Source: Myrica gale (Eukaryota > Streptophyta > Magnoliopsida > Fagales > Myricaceae). From it: a stretch of 64,000 nucleotides of DNA. This document shows, piece by piece, positions 34,830 to 46,056 of the stretch (within the stretch, counting starts at the first letter, position 1; each line of letters starts with the position of its first letter). Position numbers and translations under genes: made by a program. The notes under the pieces are model-generated. The model searched no databases. It was given only the letters and a program-made list of their open reading frames with translations, and had not been told where the DNA came from. The DNA lies in assembly GCA_963930655.1 (NCBI GenBank), contig OZ005610.1, forward strand, positions 20,467,001 to 20,531,000, read 5' to 3'.

Positions 34830-37800
34830 TTTTTTTTGTTAAACCATACTTCTTATATATTGAAGAGAAGAGAATTACAACAACCTACTAAAGCAGTAGG
34901 GAAAAAAAAGATACTCTAAAGCGGTGCAACACCACTAAATTTTCACAGTCCACGATTGAATGAGCCTTTGAGTTGAAAGCTCGGAGGATCAGAAAAGAAT
35001 GAAATACAGGAATAGATAACTCAAGTGGATGAAGACTGTGAATGAGTGGTGCAACTTTCCAGGGGTACATATTGCATGCAGACGATCTTTGCAGCTGATA
35101 AAGAAGGATACATTTCATAACAATAGCGGAGTCACCAAAGAAGAGAGTTTGAGGTCACATGCTTTGGATAAAGCTAAGAAAACCGCTTCAGCTTCACCAA
35201 TTAAAGGATCAGAAGACATAGAACGGTGAGTACAAGCTTTGAGAATGTCACCATTTGAATGAAAGAGAACCGCTGCACACATAGAAGAGGAAGGTCGAAC
35301 AACAACATCAAAGGTCAACCGGTGATACATCTCTGGCATAACGGATTTACAAGGGATAGAATGAAGAAGTCTTGAGGCAGTATGCCATGCAGCTAAATGC
35401 TCCCGATGAGAATTTAAGATTTGTTGTAGTGGCAAAAGGTACTAGACGAAGATTGTCATGTAAGTACTTATGCTGTGTCATCCACAAGAAATCCAACATC
35501 AGAACATCAAAGAGTTGAAATGAATGGATGTCACTAGTCGGGATAGCAAGAAACCGAGATGGATCTAATATATAATTAATCTAATCATGAATAGAGCTCT
35601 GTTGGAAGAATTCAATGTTGAGATTCCAGGGAGAAAGACGCCATATCTCTCGTGCATAAGAACAATTAAACAGAAGATGATAAGTAGAGTCCAAACTATC
35701 CCCACAAAGAAGACAAGAAGACTCTCCTTGAAAGAAGATTTCAAATGTTGTGCGATCTTGTGACGAGTAGGTAAATATCCCACTCCACCTTCCATAGAAG
35801 AACTTTTAATCTCTCATGCATATTAAGCTTCCATAATTTCTTCCAATTAATAGATGGACCTGATCCCAAAATTGACGACCGATTGAAGAAAAGTTGTCGT
35901 TATGCATATTTGACAGTAAAGAGACCATGCGTATCAGGAGTCCACTCAAAAGTACCAACAGGTGGGAGATGAAGTTGTAGAATACTATTAACAGAGAGGC
36001 AATCAAAAGTATTCTGTGAGAGATTGACATCCCACGATCTAGAAGAGGCAATGATGAAATGACAAACAAGTGAGGCTGAATTAAGCCTTTGTAGACCATT
36101 CTTCGGTTTAGGAATAAAGGATGGAAGAGATGGAATCCATGGATCCATCCAGGTACTTATTGTATCACCATTGCCAACCAAGAAACATCGACCTTGAGCA
36201 ATTGAGGGACGCGATTTGAGAATACCTTTCCACACCCAAGAAGAGGAAACCCTGGGCTCTACATACAGAAACTCAGAATGTTTAAGGTACTTAGTACTCA
36301 AATATTTAACCCATGGTCGAGGTGTTGGAGAGAGCATCATCCAACCTAGTTTAGAAATGAGAGCAAAGTTCAAATCTTGCATTTTCTTGATGCCCAAACC
36401 ACCTTCCGTTTTAGGAGAGCAAAGCTTATTCCAGGAGTGAAAATATAGGTGCCGATTACCATCATTTTTGAATCCCCACGAAAATTTGTGAAGAAGAGAA
36501 TCTATATTGGTGTAAATGGAGCGAGGAAGTAGGAACAACGACATTCCGTAGATGGGAATGGAAGACACGACTAACTTAATCAACATCGCTCGCCCGACTT
36601 GAGATAAAAGCTTACCCTTCCAACCAGAAATTTTGCATTCTATACGATATTGGAAGTCACGAAATACAACAGCTTTCGATCAAGGCAATATCAAAGGAAG
36701 ACCTAAATGACGAGAAGAGTAGACATATTGGGAAATCCAAAGTTCTCACGAATTAGTCGAGCTGAAGAGAGGTCCGTATTTGCAGTAATGACTTCTGAAG
36801 ATGACTTATGAGCATTGGGAGCCTGACCAGACCATTGAGAAAACAATTGCAAACAGGGATTAGTGTCTTTGGCCTTCGTAAAAGTAGTCTGTCCAAAAAT
36901 AAGCAAGTCGTCTGCGTAAAGGAGATGAGTGATTGGTGGACAATTGCAAGTCAATTTAATGTCATGCACTAAGGACAATGAGTGTGCTTTATCCAACAAG
37001 CGTGAAAGAATTTCCATACCAAATGGAAATAGAAATGGGGATAGAGGATCACCCTGACGAAGACCCCGAGTAGGGTTAATTAAACCGTAAGGGCTACCAT
37101 TTAGGAGGAGAGAATAGGATACAGAAGATAAACATTAACGAATCCATTGTATCCAACGAGAACTAAACCCAAATAGTTTCAATGCGAGGAGAATCATATC
37201 CCATTTCATTCTATCATAGGCCTTGGACATATCAATTTTGAGAGCAAAATCACCCCTTCTTTCTTTTTTGAGAGCGAGAGAATGGAAAATCTCATTAGTC
37301 AGTATAGCATTGTCTTGAATAAGGCGATCCGGTACATAAGCAGATTGATTCTCAGAGATCATCTTCGGTAAAAAGACCTTCAGTCTAGTAGCAATAATTT
37401 TTTAGATGATTTTGTAGCTAACATTACAAAGACTAATGGGACGGTAATGTTGAACCTTGTGAGGATTGTCTAATTTTGGAATCAGAACAATGAAGGTATG
37501 ATTCATGGAAGGAAGAAGATGACCCCCATTGAAGAAATCCTGTACCATGCTAATAACATCAGCACCAATAATCCGCCAATATTCTTTATAGAATAATATC
37601 GGTAGACCATCTGGGTCAGGAGCTTTATTAGAACTCATGGACTTGATTGTATTATGAATTTCTTCAGGAGAAGGAATTGCATCCAACGATTGAGATGAAG
37701 TTGCATCAATAACCGAATAAATGAGTTGATCCAGAGCTGAGGGAATGGAAGGCGTGGAAGCTGAGAACAACTGGTCAAAATAATCAGTGATGGTGTTGCC

Positions 37801-38798
37801 CACATTTTGCCGACCCGAAACCAAGAGAGATCATCCAGCTGTAGGGAAAGTATAGAATTCTGATTTGCGTCAAATGATAGTAGAAGTATGAAAGAATTTA
37901 GTGTTTAAATCCTTAGATACCAACCACTACACTCGGGAACGCTGACTCCAAATGAACTCCTCACGAATTAATTGTTCACGAATCGCACTTTTAATAGAAG
38001 CTTCACGAGAAGGATTTACATCACTGGAATCTTTTTGTTGAATCTGATCTAGTGCACGTGTTAAACAGGAGATTCTGTCTTTGATAAGTCCAAAATGTTG
38101 CATATTCCAGATTCTAAGAGGTTTCTTGAATTTCTCATTCTTCTTAGCTAAAATAATGGCAGGTCTCCCCGCAACCCAAATACACCAAACTGCAGCTACA
38201 GTGAAAAAACTGCCAAGATCCCTAACCCACATAGCGTCAAATCGAAATGGTTGAGGCAACAAATGACCATGACCATCTGTATGAAGAATTAGAGGTAGAT
38301 GATCCCAAGCTAACGCTGGAGAACGCAAAATGGATGCATTGGGGTACTGAACACACCATTGCTGATTTACAAGACCACCATCAAGGTGTTCACGAATGTT
38401 CGCACAACCTCCATGTCCATTGTTCCAAGTAAAGGGATTGCCATTGAAGCCTAAGTCCATTAGTCCGTGAGCAGAAATAAACTGGCCAAGACCACTTGTG
38501 GAGGAACTAGCAATGGGTCGACCACCTCTTTTTTCAATGTGGGAGATAACTGAATTGAAGTCACCAATTAATAGCCAAGGTTCGGAATGTGAAGCCGCTA
38601 ACTGATGCATGGTATCCTAGAACGTAAGTTTTTCAAAATGTCGAGATGAACAGTAAGCCAAAGTCATGAAAAAAGGGAGACAAGGACAATCAAGGTACAC
38701 CAAAACGTTGATTATCCATTGGGAGCAGCCCCAAGCTTGACCTAGACCTCAGCAGTTCCGTGATATCAGTATCATGGGGTAGGGGGAGGCTGTAGAAG
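34830..38798 (-). mobile_element. 5'-truncated LINE with endonuclease, RT and RNase H (minus)
   Basis: The element is flanked by the 16-bp duplication GGGACTGCTCCATCCT (34814-34829 and 38799-38814); the T-run after the left copy is the poly-A tail on the minus strand. It lies beyond the traceable end of the Copia-2 right LTR. On the minus strand: endonuclease-like region (38610-37927, WLLIGDFNSVISHIEKRGGR, WNNGHGGCANIREHLDGGL), reverse transcriptase (37824-36703, including FALKIDMSKAYDRMKWDMI and HLLYADDLLIFGQ with the YADD motif), a connection domain (36586-35900), zinc-binding domain (35795-35565) and an RNase H-like domain (35435-35115). The 5' end falls inside the endonuclease domain, so ORF1 is missing. 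Frameshifts and stops break ORF2 into at least six parts. Confidence 0.92.
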
Positions 38799-38814
38799 GG
38801 GACTGCTCCATCCT

Positions 38815-40480
38815 GAAGCTTGTGTATGTGATCTTTGTTTTTGTAAGAGGTTAAGGCTAAAGAGGTCTTTGTTCTTTGTTGACCCTGAGTAGACTGGGCT
38901 TGGATAGCATTGGATATGTTGTGATATGTGACCTGGAGTAAATATCGATAGGATTAGACACGTTGTGATCTGTCACTTGGAGTCATTGTATCATAACCTT
39001 ATGGTTCTTGTGTGGCGGTTACACCCCTTCAACTTTCTTCTATCTAAATATTTAAAATAGTTCTCCTCATGGTTTCGAGGTTGTACAATAAGAAAATGGA
39101 CGTTGGGTATCAAAAAATTGTCACCCAAGTGCATATTTAGTCACCAAAGATTTTAGGTGACAAAACTACGTTGTCATCTAAAACTTGTGAGCAAAAGTTT
39201 TAGGTGATAATTATAGTGTTTTCAAGCACAAAATTGTTCGAATAGTTTTATGATATCTTGATGAACTTCAATTTCGTTATGTTCCAGTTCTATAAATCCG
39301 TTCGCATGAGATGTGCGAACGTTTTGTCTAATGTGATGAAAATCATTTTGTCATGGAAAAGACATGCGCACGGTTGAATAATTATTTGTCAGCTCACAAA
39401 TTGTGCAAATAGGTATTCAGCTTCGTGCATACAGTTATTCTATTGAACCCGTGGGAACATATGAAATGTCGACAATCATACATCTGTCACTTGTTCAATG
39501 GTTCGCATGGATTTTCAAACCGTACGAATGTGTTTTAATTTAGGACCGTGTGCACAGGAGAATTACCCTACATATGGTATTTCATATAGTGGGTGCGGAC
39601 AGATGTTTACACGTGCGCCCTGTAGGCCATGAAATTCCTCTTCCAACCTTCCACGGGGACTTGCCTTGCGGGCTTGTCTTGTGTTGGCCCTCCCTCCTTA
39701 GCCTTGAAAAGCTCATGTGCCCTTCCAAGATACCTTTTAGCCTTTGTCAATCTTGAAATTTTAGAACATCCGCCAGGTCTGTATCAGAGGGGCGTGGATG
39801 ATATGAAACGGAGATCAAACTAATGAAGCCACCTAATCAAATACATGTTATATATACTGACTATAATAACTAATGTATACCCAATATTTCTCAATAATTG
39901 TCTGATCACTAAAGAAACCCTGCACCGACATATTATCCACACTGTGCACCGCGGGTAGGCCACGAGTACTTGAGATCCCATCGAAATATTAAGTAGTTAT
40001 TATATATGCTATAAGTATTCCATGACTTCCAAAATTGGCAATCAGTAGTAGTACTACTATAAGTCGAAAACGAATTGTGGAAATAATCTTTTTTGATTTT
40101 ATTCCAAACTAGAATGGGCTAAAGAAATATGGAAAAATAGAAGAAGTCATGTTAAATTACGTTCGATGAGATCAGGAGGCCAATTATTTAAGAATTTCCA
40201 TGTAGAAAATCAACTATTTGTGTTTAGAGCACATGAGCTTCCACTATTGGAGCCTAAAAGTAGTTGGTTCATCCTAATAATTGGATGGAGAAACCCAACC
40301 CGGAATATATACAAGGACTGAAATGCAACTACTTTTTTGCCGGCGTTTTACTTTTTTGCCGACAATTTTCTTTTTAGGCAGTGCCTTTACTTTATTCGAT
40401 AAAAAAAATAAATAAAAATTCTTCCTTAGATGGCACTTTTCTAGCGCAATTGGGGTCCATCTCATTCTTTTAGTCATCAC
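38815..40480. other. Intergenic DNA, no gene recognised
   Basis: No protein domain was recognised. Around 39110-39240 there are repeated TTTTAGGTGA(C/T)A motifs with GTCACC at the start, suggestive of a degenerate transposon end but not assignable. Short open frames near 39550-39823 have no recognisable product. Confidence 0.35.
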
Positions 40481-40512
40481 TCTCTTCTTTACTCGCACTA
40501 TAAATAGAGTTC
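40466..40512 (+). promoter_or_regulatory. TATA-box region shared with 46098-46142
   Basis: The segment GTCATCACTCTCTTCTTTAC followed by TCGCACTATAAATAGAG contains a good plant TATA box (ACTATAAATAG, about 40497-40507). A close copy, GTCATCACTCTCTTCTTTAA with GTGCATTATAAATATAC, is at about 46098-46142. This one may serve the gene at 41822-42269; it could also be a transposon promoter. Confidence 0.45.
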
Positions 40513-40690
40513 GGTTAATATGTGAAGCGGGACCGTATGAAGCGTTGTGGAGCTGCGGTCAGGATCTCCACACCGGCCATCCAACGGTCCTGCTTCTGCC
40601 ACCGAATAAATGACTGAAATCCAGTCCAGCCACCGAATTAACCCGGTCCAGCCACTTACAAGATGACCGGTCCAGCACTTCGAATTCAAA

Positions 40691-40960
40691 ATGTGCCCAA
40701 ACCCCCCTTCCCGAAAATCAGATCTCGCCCAAACCCTTCCCGAAAATCAGACCTTCTTCCTCCCCCAACCCCTTCCCTGTTCCAACCCTTTCTTCCTCCC
40801 CCAACCCTTTCCAGAAATAAGACGGCCAACCCACCATCGCAGAAGACCCCTCGCAGAAGACCCAACCATCGCAGAAGACCCAACCCTACTGTAAGAGGTA
40901 GTTTAACCGAACTCAAGTTGTCTAATTTAGCAGATGCTAGTTTAACCGAACTCAACCCTG
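40691..40960 (+). other. Proline-rich coding-like stretch
   Basis: The DNA is C-rich and reads in more than one frame as Pro-rich peptide (for example FPKIRSRPNPSRKSDLLPPP). It has short internal repeats, including CCAACCCTTTC/TTCCTCCC and CGCAGAAGACCC (three times). It could be a 5' leader or first exon of the downstream gene, or simple repeat expansion. No known domain. Confidence 0.3.
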
Positions 40961-41821
40961 CTGCGATATAAAGGGGGGTTTACAGCTTCCTAGGGAATAG
41001 GATTGTGTACGGTCAATGTTCTTTTTACTCATTTAGGTTCTATTCACTCTCTTTTTACTTTTTTTTCCCAGTTTTGATACTTTCCCTTTTTCTTCTAGCA
41101 TTTTGTTTGATTTAAAGGGTTGACACTTTCCCTTTTTTTTCCAGTTTGATCTGTCGTCTTTTCACCCTTCTGAGAAATTACTGCTTGCTAACTCATAGAT
41201 GTGCTTCTTTCTTCATATCATGAAGTGCATCGTAGAAAGACTTGTTAACTATTTCGTTTTTACATTATAGATATGGATTACAGTGTCAGTTACTACATAT
41301 GGATTAGACTATAAGGTAGTGTTTTACTTTTAAACTATCTTGGTAAATGTATAATGGATAGGGCTTTAGCATACTGTTGTATTTTAAATCGCCTTCTTAG
41401 ATATATAATCCAGTGCCAAATATTTTGCATTGAAGTTGCTAAGTTCTAGTTGTTTGGGTAACCTCTCAGTTAATCTTAAATTAATCTCTGTAGTAAGACA
41501 TCTGTCTCTTTCTCAAATACACCCTCACCCCCACACCTACACACACACACACACACATTGATATTGAACATAATAATTATCCTTGAAAGCTTATATTACT
41601 TTTGTGATCCCTCTTTAGCCAGCACACATGCTGAATATCTTAATCGTCTGTTGAACTAATTATATTTTTATTGATCTAAAAGGTTCACCACAAAAATGAT
41701 TTTGTTTGTTCAAACTTAGGTTAAAAGTGATGGTCTAGATAATCCTGCCATTTGCAGTTTGATGTGCTCCTCCCTCTACTTATGTACTTAAGTCTCTATA
41801 ATGACGAATGTGTTTGGTGCA

Positions 41822-42269
41822 GTATGGGGAAAATCACCATTGCCGCTATTTTGCCTGGTGCGATTGGTGGGTTAGGCAAGACAGAGCACAGGGGGGAGAG
41901 ATGGCACACCATCACTTTGATAAGGCTGAATTGGAAAGCACGAAGGCTGAGCTGGAGTTGTGTTGCAACCGAGTGGTGGAGGAGCTCATTTTGGACCACG
42001 TTGTTGCGATAGAGCATGAAGCAACGCGACATCGATTGGCAATGATTGCTCAACAGGATAAATATGAGAACCTCTTGAAGAAAGCTCAGGTGGATATTGA
42101 TGGTCAGAGGGCGGAGTACGTACAATTGAAGCAAAAGTACATCAAACTGCGTAATTCGAACCGACGGGCAATAATGTGGTTGTGGCTCTTTCTTTTTTTC
42201 GGTTTTGTTGTTGCCTACTACACTTCATCTAAAGGGAAGCCAAGCAGATCATTATTAATGCTTGTGTAG
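41822..42269 (+). CDS. Hypothetical GRF-zinc-finger-like/coiled-coil/membrane protein, last exon
   Basis: After a splice acceptor (TTGGTGCAG, ending 41821) an open frame reads YGENHHCRYFAWCDWWV, a charged helical segment rich in Glu, Lys and Leu likely to form a coiled coil (about residues 30-105), then the membrane segment AIMWLWLFLFFGFVVAYY and a short basic tail, stopping at 42269. Plant GRF-type zinc-finger proteins of unknown function have this order: a Cys-rich start in one exon, then CxxFxWxD-like residues, coiled coil and C-terminal membrane anchor in the next. The expected first exon with the CxCG motif was not found in 40500-41821, so this may be a partial gene. If the exon is absent, it could start at the ATG at 41808. 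Confidence 0.5.
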
Positions 42270-42517
42270 TTTCTGTTTGGAGCTGAAGAGACTGGGTTTA
42301 TATTGTTGCAACTTGAGATGTACTCTTGTAATTTTAGTTGGTGTCTGTAGATTGCTTTTGAATCAAGTTTGGACCCTAAAGAGACTGGCTGTTCTTGAAG
42401 AGACTGGCTGGGTTTATATGTATGATTTGTAATTAAGTAACTTTACAACTTCCTCATAGGGTAGCTATCTCAGTTTTCCATACAAATTTCTTCAGTATCA
42501 CAAAGCTCGGGATACTG

Positions 42518-42858
42518 TTGTATCATCTTGCATTCTTGGTGATGCTGATACTCCTTGATTCATATTGCTGTGGTGCTGCTGTCCTTGTCAAGAGCAACTC
42601 CAGTTTCCGGTGCGATGGCCATCTCGAGGAATGCCTGATCGAGGAGGACTTGGAGTTGGAGTTCCTGATGAATCCCTATGTGAGCGAATTGTTGCTGAGA
42701 GTAAGGGACAAAAACCTAAGCCCGAAGATCCTAACCATGCAGCCTTTCCAAATCCTTGTGGGAAACCTACAGACCTGCCTAAATATGCGGACTGCATCGC
42801 TGAATGGACAAAGAAACACAATGGATGTGAGTGTAAAAATTCTTACTGCCACTGCTAG
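42518..42858 (+). pseudogene. Cysteine-rich secreted peptide, RALF-like, frameshifted
   Basis: Frame 1 starts at 42518 with a signal-peptide-like start (AFLVMLILLDSYCCGAAVLV) and reads FRCDGHLEECLIEEDLELEF and LMNPYVS, like the propeptide of RALF peptides, where a CxGxxxEC block precedes a SxRIL/RRIL cleavage region. Frame 2 carries on from 42685 with RIVAESKGQKPKPEDPN and a Cys-rich end with spacing C-x11-C-x10-C-x-C-x4-C-x-C, stopping at 42858. The two frames meet smoothly near 42685, so a 1-bp deletion in a single ancestral gene is the simplest reading. Alternatively frame 1 continues alone to 42928 with an unrelated tail. The Cys pattern of frame 2 is not that of classical RALF, so the family call is tentative. 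Confidence 0.5.
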
Positions 42859-43046
42859 TCTAAATCCAACCCCTGAATGGTATTATCATATGGTTACAGT
42901 CGTACACACCTCCGATGTTATCAAATGATCCTTAGAAATCCTTTCTTTATTTTCTTCTCCTTCTTCTTTTTAGAGCTTTTGTCTTTGTTTGTTTCAATCT
43001 ATATATGCATGACATCTTACTTCCTTCTTGAAGGATTGTGATTCTA

Positions 43047-43071
43047 TATATATATATATATATATATATAA
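43047..43071. repeat. (TA)n microsatellite
   Basis: A run of about twelve TA dinucleotides lies downstream of the peptide gene. Confidence 0.85.
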
Positions 43072-43989
43072 TGTATATGTATCTTCTGTTGGAGAATAAT
43101 CAGCAATATTTTCCCCATAACTGATCATCGGGATCGCGCGCCGAGAAATATATTACTCCGATTAAAGCTGCCTGTTGCAGAAGTCGCAACTGAATTAGCA
43201 AGATTATCGTACGTGTTCATGCATGCGAGAGGTACCTTTTGTTGAATTTAATTAAAAGAAAATTGAAAATTTTTATAATAAAAAAAATTGGAAAACCATG
43301 ATCAGTATTCAGTACTATTTACGTATAGAGACTGCATGAGTGATATGATTCGCAGGCATCTAGAAGAACTTGAGACATATTTGAGATCAGTGGTGGAAAC
43401 AGGAATGAATTTGAAGGGGACAAACTCCTAAGGAAAAAAACATAATTTTTATTTACTAAGTAGTTTAAAAAAGTGTCTTAAAGTTAACATATCGAAAATT
43501 AAGGATTAAAAACATTAAAAAATATTGAAAATAAAATAGTACATCACTCTAAGCATGAGACAACAGTTTTTGAGGTACTAAACACAAAGGAGAAACAATG
43601 TACCAAACAAAGATTTTATCCCCTGACGGCACATTTCGTAGCAAAACCTTGAAGTCATTCTATTGCTTGATAAATCGAAGAATATACCATTGAATTTTTC
43701 ATTGCATCGTACAAGGCACATATCACCATAGGAGCATCACAGAACTCAAAAACCAAACCTAGAGGCCTTGATAGGTTATTAATAACTAATTCAACGAAAA
43801 TAAAACAAATTCTCAAGAAAAGATTGAACTTGAGACATGTCATTGGCAAAATGGATATATTAATAGTCTAGATGTAGTTATAATGATAGCAAAGAAGCTG
43901 ATTCCCACATAATGAAAATTGAAAATACAAAATTCAGAAAACCATCTTTCATTTCGAAGTTTTGCCATTTTATGAGTAGCAACCAAACA

Positions 43990-44942
43990 AAACATGATTT
44001 CGGAAAGTGGCCGGGGAGGCAATTCCAGTTCGTACCCCCGTCCTTTTCGTATGCAATATTTTGAGCGGAGTCCTTATATGTGTTGTATCCATTGTCCGAA
44101 TCAAATAGAATCTATTCTTCACGTATTTCGAGACTGTTCTATTACTCGATTGTTGTGGGTGTTCTCTGTTTGCCCCTTAGATATTTCATCCTGGTGATTC
44201 CCATGCCTCTTGGATGCATTGTTTGCTTAATGCTAAGTCAACTTTGGGTATTCGGCCTAGTTCTTTCACTATCTTTATACTCAATGCAACTTTGGTTATG
44301 ATGTGTTGTGTAACAAAGCTCTGCATGAAGGCAGAAATACAAACATCAATGATCTTAAGTTCTCTTTGTCTCGTCGGTATCATGAACATTTCTCGGCTTG
44401 GTTTTTTGTTCATCCGGATATTGCTGCAACTTGGGTTCCCTCGAATCCAGGTTATATGAAGATCAATTTCGACGTGGCTATAAGTCGTTTAGGATCGTAC
44501 ATAGCCGTCTCTTGTCGAGACTCTTTTAGCTGTCACTTTACTGTGTATACGGAGCGAATTCGTACTATGGGCCCTATAGTTGGTGAAACTTTGGCCTGTG
44601 TTCGTGCGGTTGAAGTGGCCTTACTGAATAATTGGTCTAATGTTAATTTCGAGACTGATTCCAAGCTTCTTGAAATGGACTTAGGCAATCCCTATCTTCC
44701 TCCCTGTTGGAAAGTTGAAGACATGGTTTTATCTTTACGTCAGCTTTTCAAAGCTCAATCCGCCTGGTCCTTACACTGGGTGCCTAGAAGACTCAATCAA
44801 CAAACTCATCTCTTTGCGCAATGGGCGGCTAGCTGTTCTATTTCTGGATTTGTTTCTGTTTCTTCCCTTCCTTTTAGTATTTTAAATTGTGATGTGAACT
44901 CAGTGTTTTAATGTTATGCGATGAGGTTGTTTTCAGAAAAAA
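43990..44942 (+). mobile_element. LINE 3' fragment with RNase H domain
   Basis: Frames at 43994-44197 read CCIHCPNQIESILHVFRDCS, a zinc-binding remnant. The frame at 44303-44911 reads MKINFDVAISRLGSYIAVSC, then GPIVGETLACVRAVEVALLN, FETDSKLLEMDL and WSLHWVPRRLNQQTHLFAQW, the RNase H-like domain (RVT_3) that ends many plant LINE ORF2 proteins. A frameshift separates the two. An A-rich tract (GAAAAAAAG, about 44936-44944) may be its tail. A shorter copy is at 55195-55665. Confidence 0.8.
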
Positions 44943-45753
44943 AGACTAATACATTCTCAAAATAATTCATGTAGTATTTGATACTGATCACATTCTCACC
45001 TCTATCTAGTTCACCTCCATAAGTAGCTGGATACACCAAAATCTTCTTAGGAACACAACCTCGAATGACACCTAGAAATTGAAAAAGGAGAATTATCTCA
45101 TGTTCATCACCAATTCTGCCTCAGAAGTACAATTTGCAGTAAGAATCCATGCTAAACAAATGTAACAGGAAAAAAAGGTAGCAGACAATTAGTCTATTAA
45201 AGGTTTTAAAGTCTTCCTTATTCAATAAACCAAATCAACCACTCGATAAGATAAACACTTGTTGGTTCACAGTTCTGCTTGTTATCACAACAACGTAACT
45301 AAAATGGGTAAAATAAAATTCAGGAACTCTAGTGCATAGTTTATGACCGGCGACGTTATAAAAAATGATATGCAACCCGTGAAAAGCGAAAAAAAGTTAA
45401 GGCTTGTCATTAACTCACGTTCCACCAACTCCTCCAAGAACTTCCACATTCAAAATTTCACAATTTCAACCTAATCACATTCATAACCTCACAATATCAA
45501 CTGCTTAGAAAAAAAAAACTTCACAATATCAACTCTAAGATCAATCTAATTACACATTTACAATTTCACAAATCATTTCATGACATAATCACAATATCAC
45601 AATTTCACAAATTATTTCAAGATCTAATCAATTACTCAGTAATCACAACATCACAATTAACAATTTCATCAAAAAAATGATCTCTACTATCTGTTTAATC
45701 GAAAAATAATATCACAACCCACAATTTTTGTTTCATCATTCTAAGACTTGAGA

Positions 45754-45812
45754 GAGAGAGAGAGCCAGAGGGATAAAAAGAGAGAGAGACTTGAGAGAGA
45801 GAGAGGCAGAGA
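45754..45812 (+). repeat. (GA)n-rich microsatellite
   Basis: GAGAGA runs occur within the hAT-like segment; the homologous place at 56446-56530 is longer. Confidence 0.8.
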
Positions 45813-46056
45813 GGGCTGCCTGGAGATGGACGCTTCAGGAGGCCAGCGGGAGGCAGAGGCTAGAGGCTCGAGTGGCGTCAGGAGAGAGGGGGCAATTCAT
45901 CCGAATAAAACTAGGGTGAAACGATGCGTTTCATCCTCTGCTAATTTTTTTAAAAAAAAAACAAACAAACAGGTTGGGTAGCTGGCCTAGGTGGGCTTGG
46001 GCGCCTGGGTCTGGGACGTTGGGCTAGGCTGGCGAAGGGGGAGGTCCTGGGCTTTT

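Larger units (their letters stand above)
43388..46056. mobile_element. hAT-like element, left part, carrying a LINE fragment
   Basis: The segment begins CAGTGGTGGAAACAGGAATG, close to the terminus of the hAT element at 21792, and its subterminal sequence (ACTCCTAAGGAAAAA, then AAAGTGTCTTAAAGTTAAC) also resembles that element. A LINE fragment interrupts it (about 43990-44942). From 44474 to 46056 it is homologous to 55195-56850, whose right end is a hAT-like terminus. The right terminus of this copy is not seen; similarity stops after GGAGGTCCTGGGC. Confidence 0.6.
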
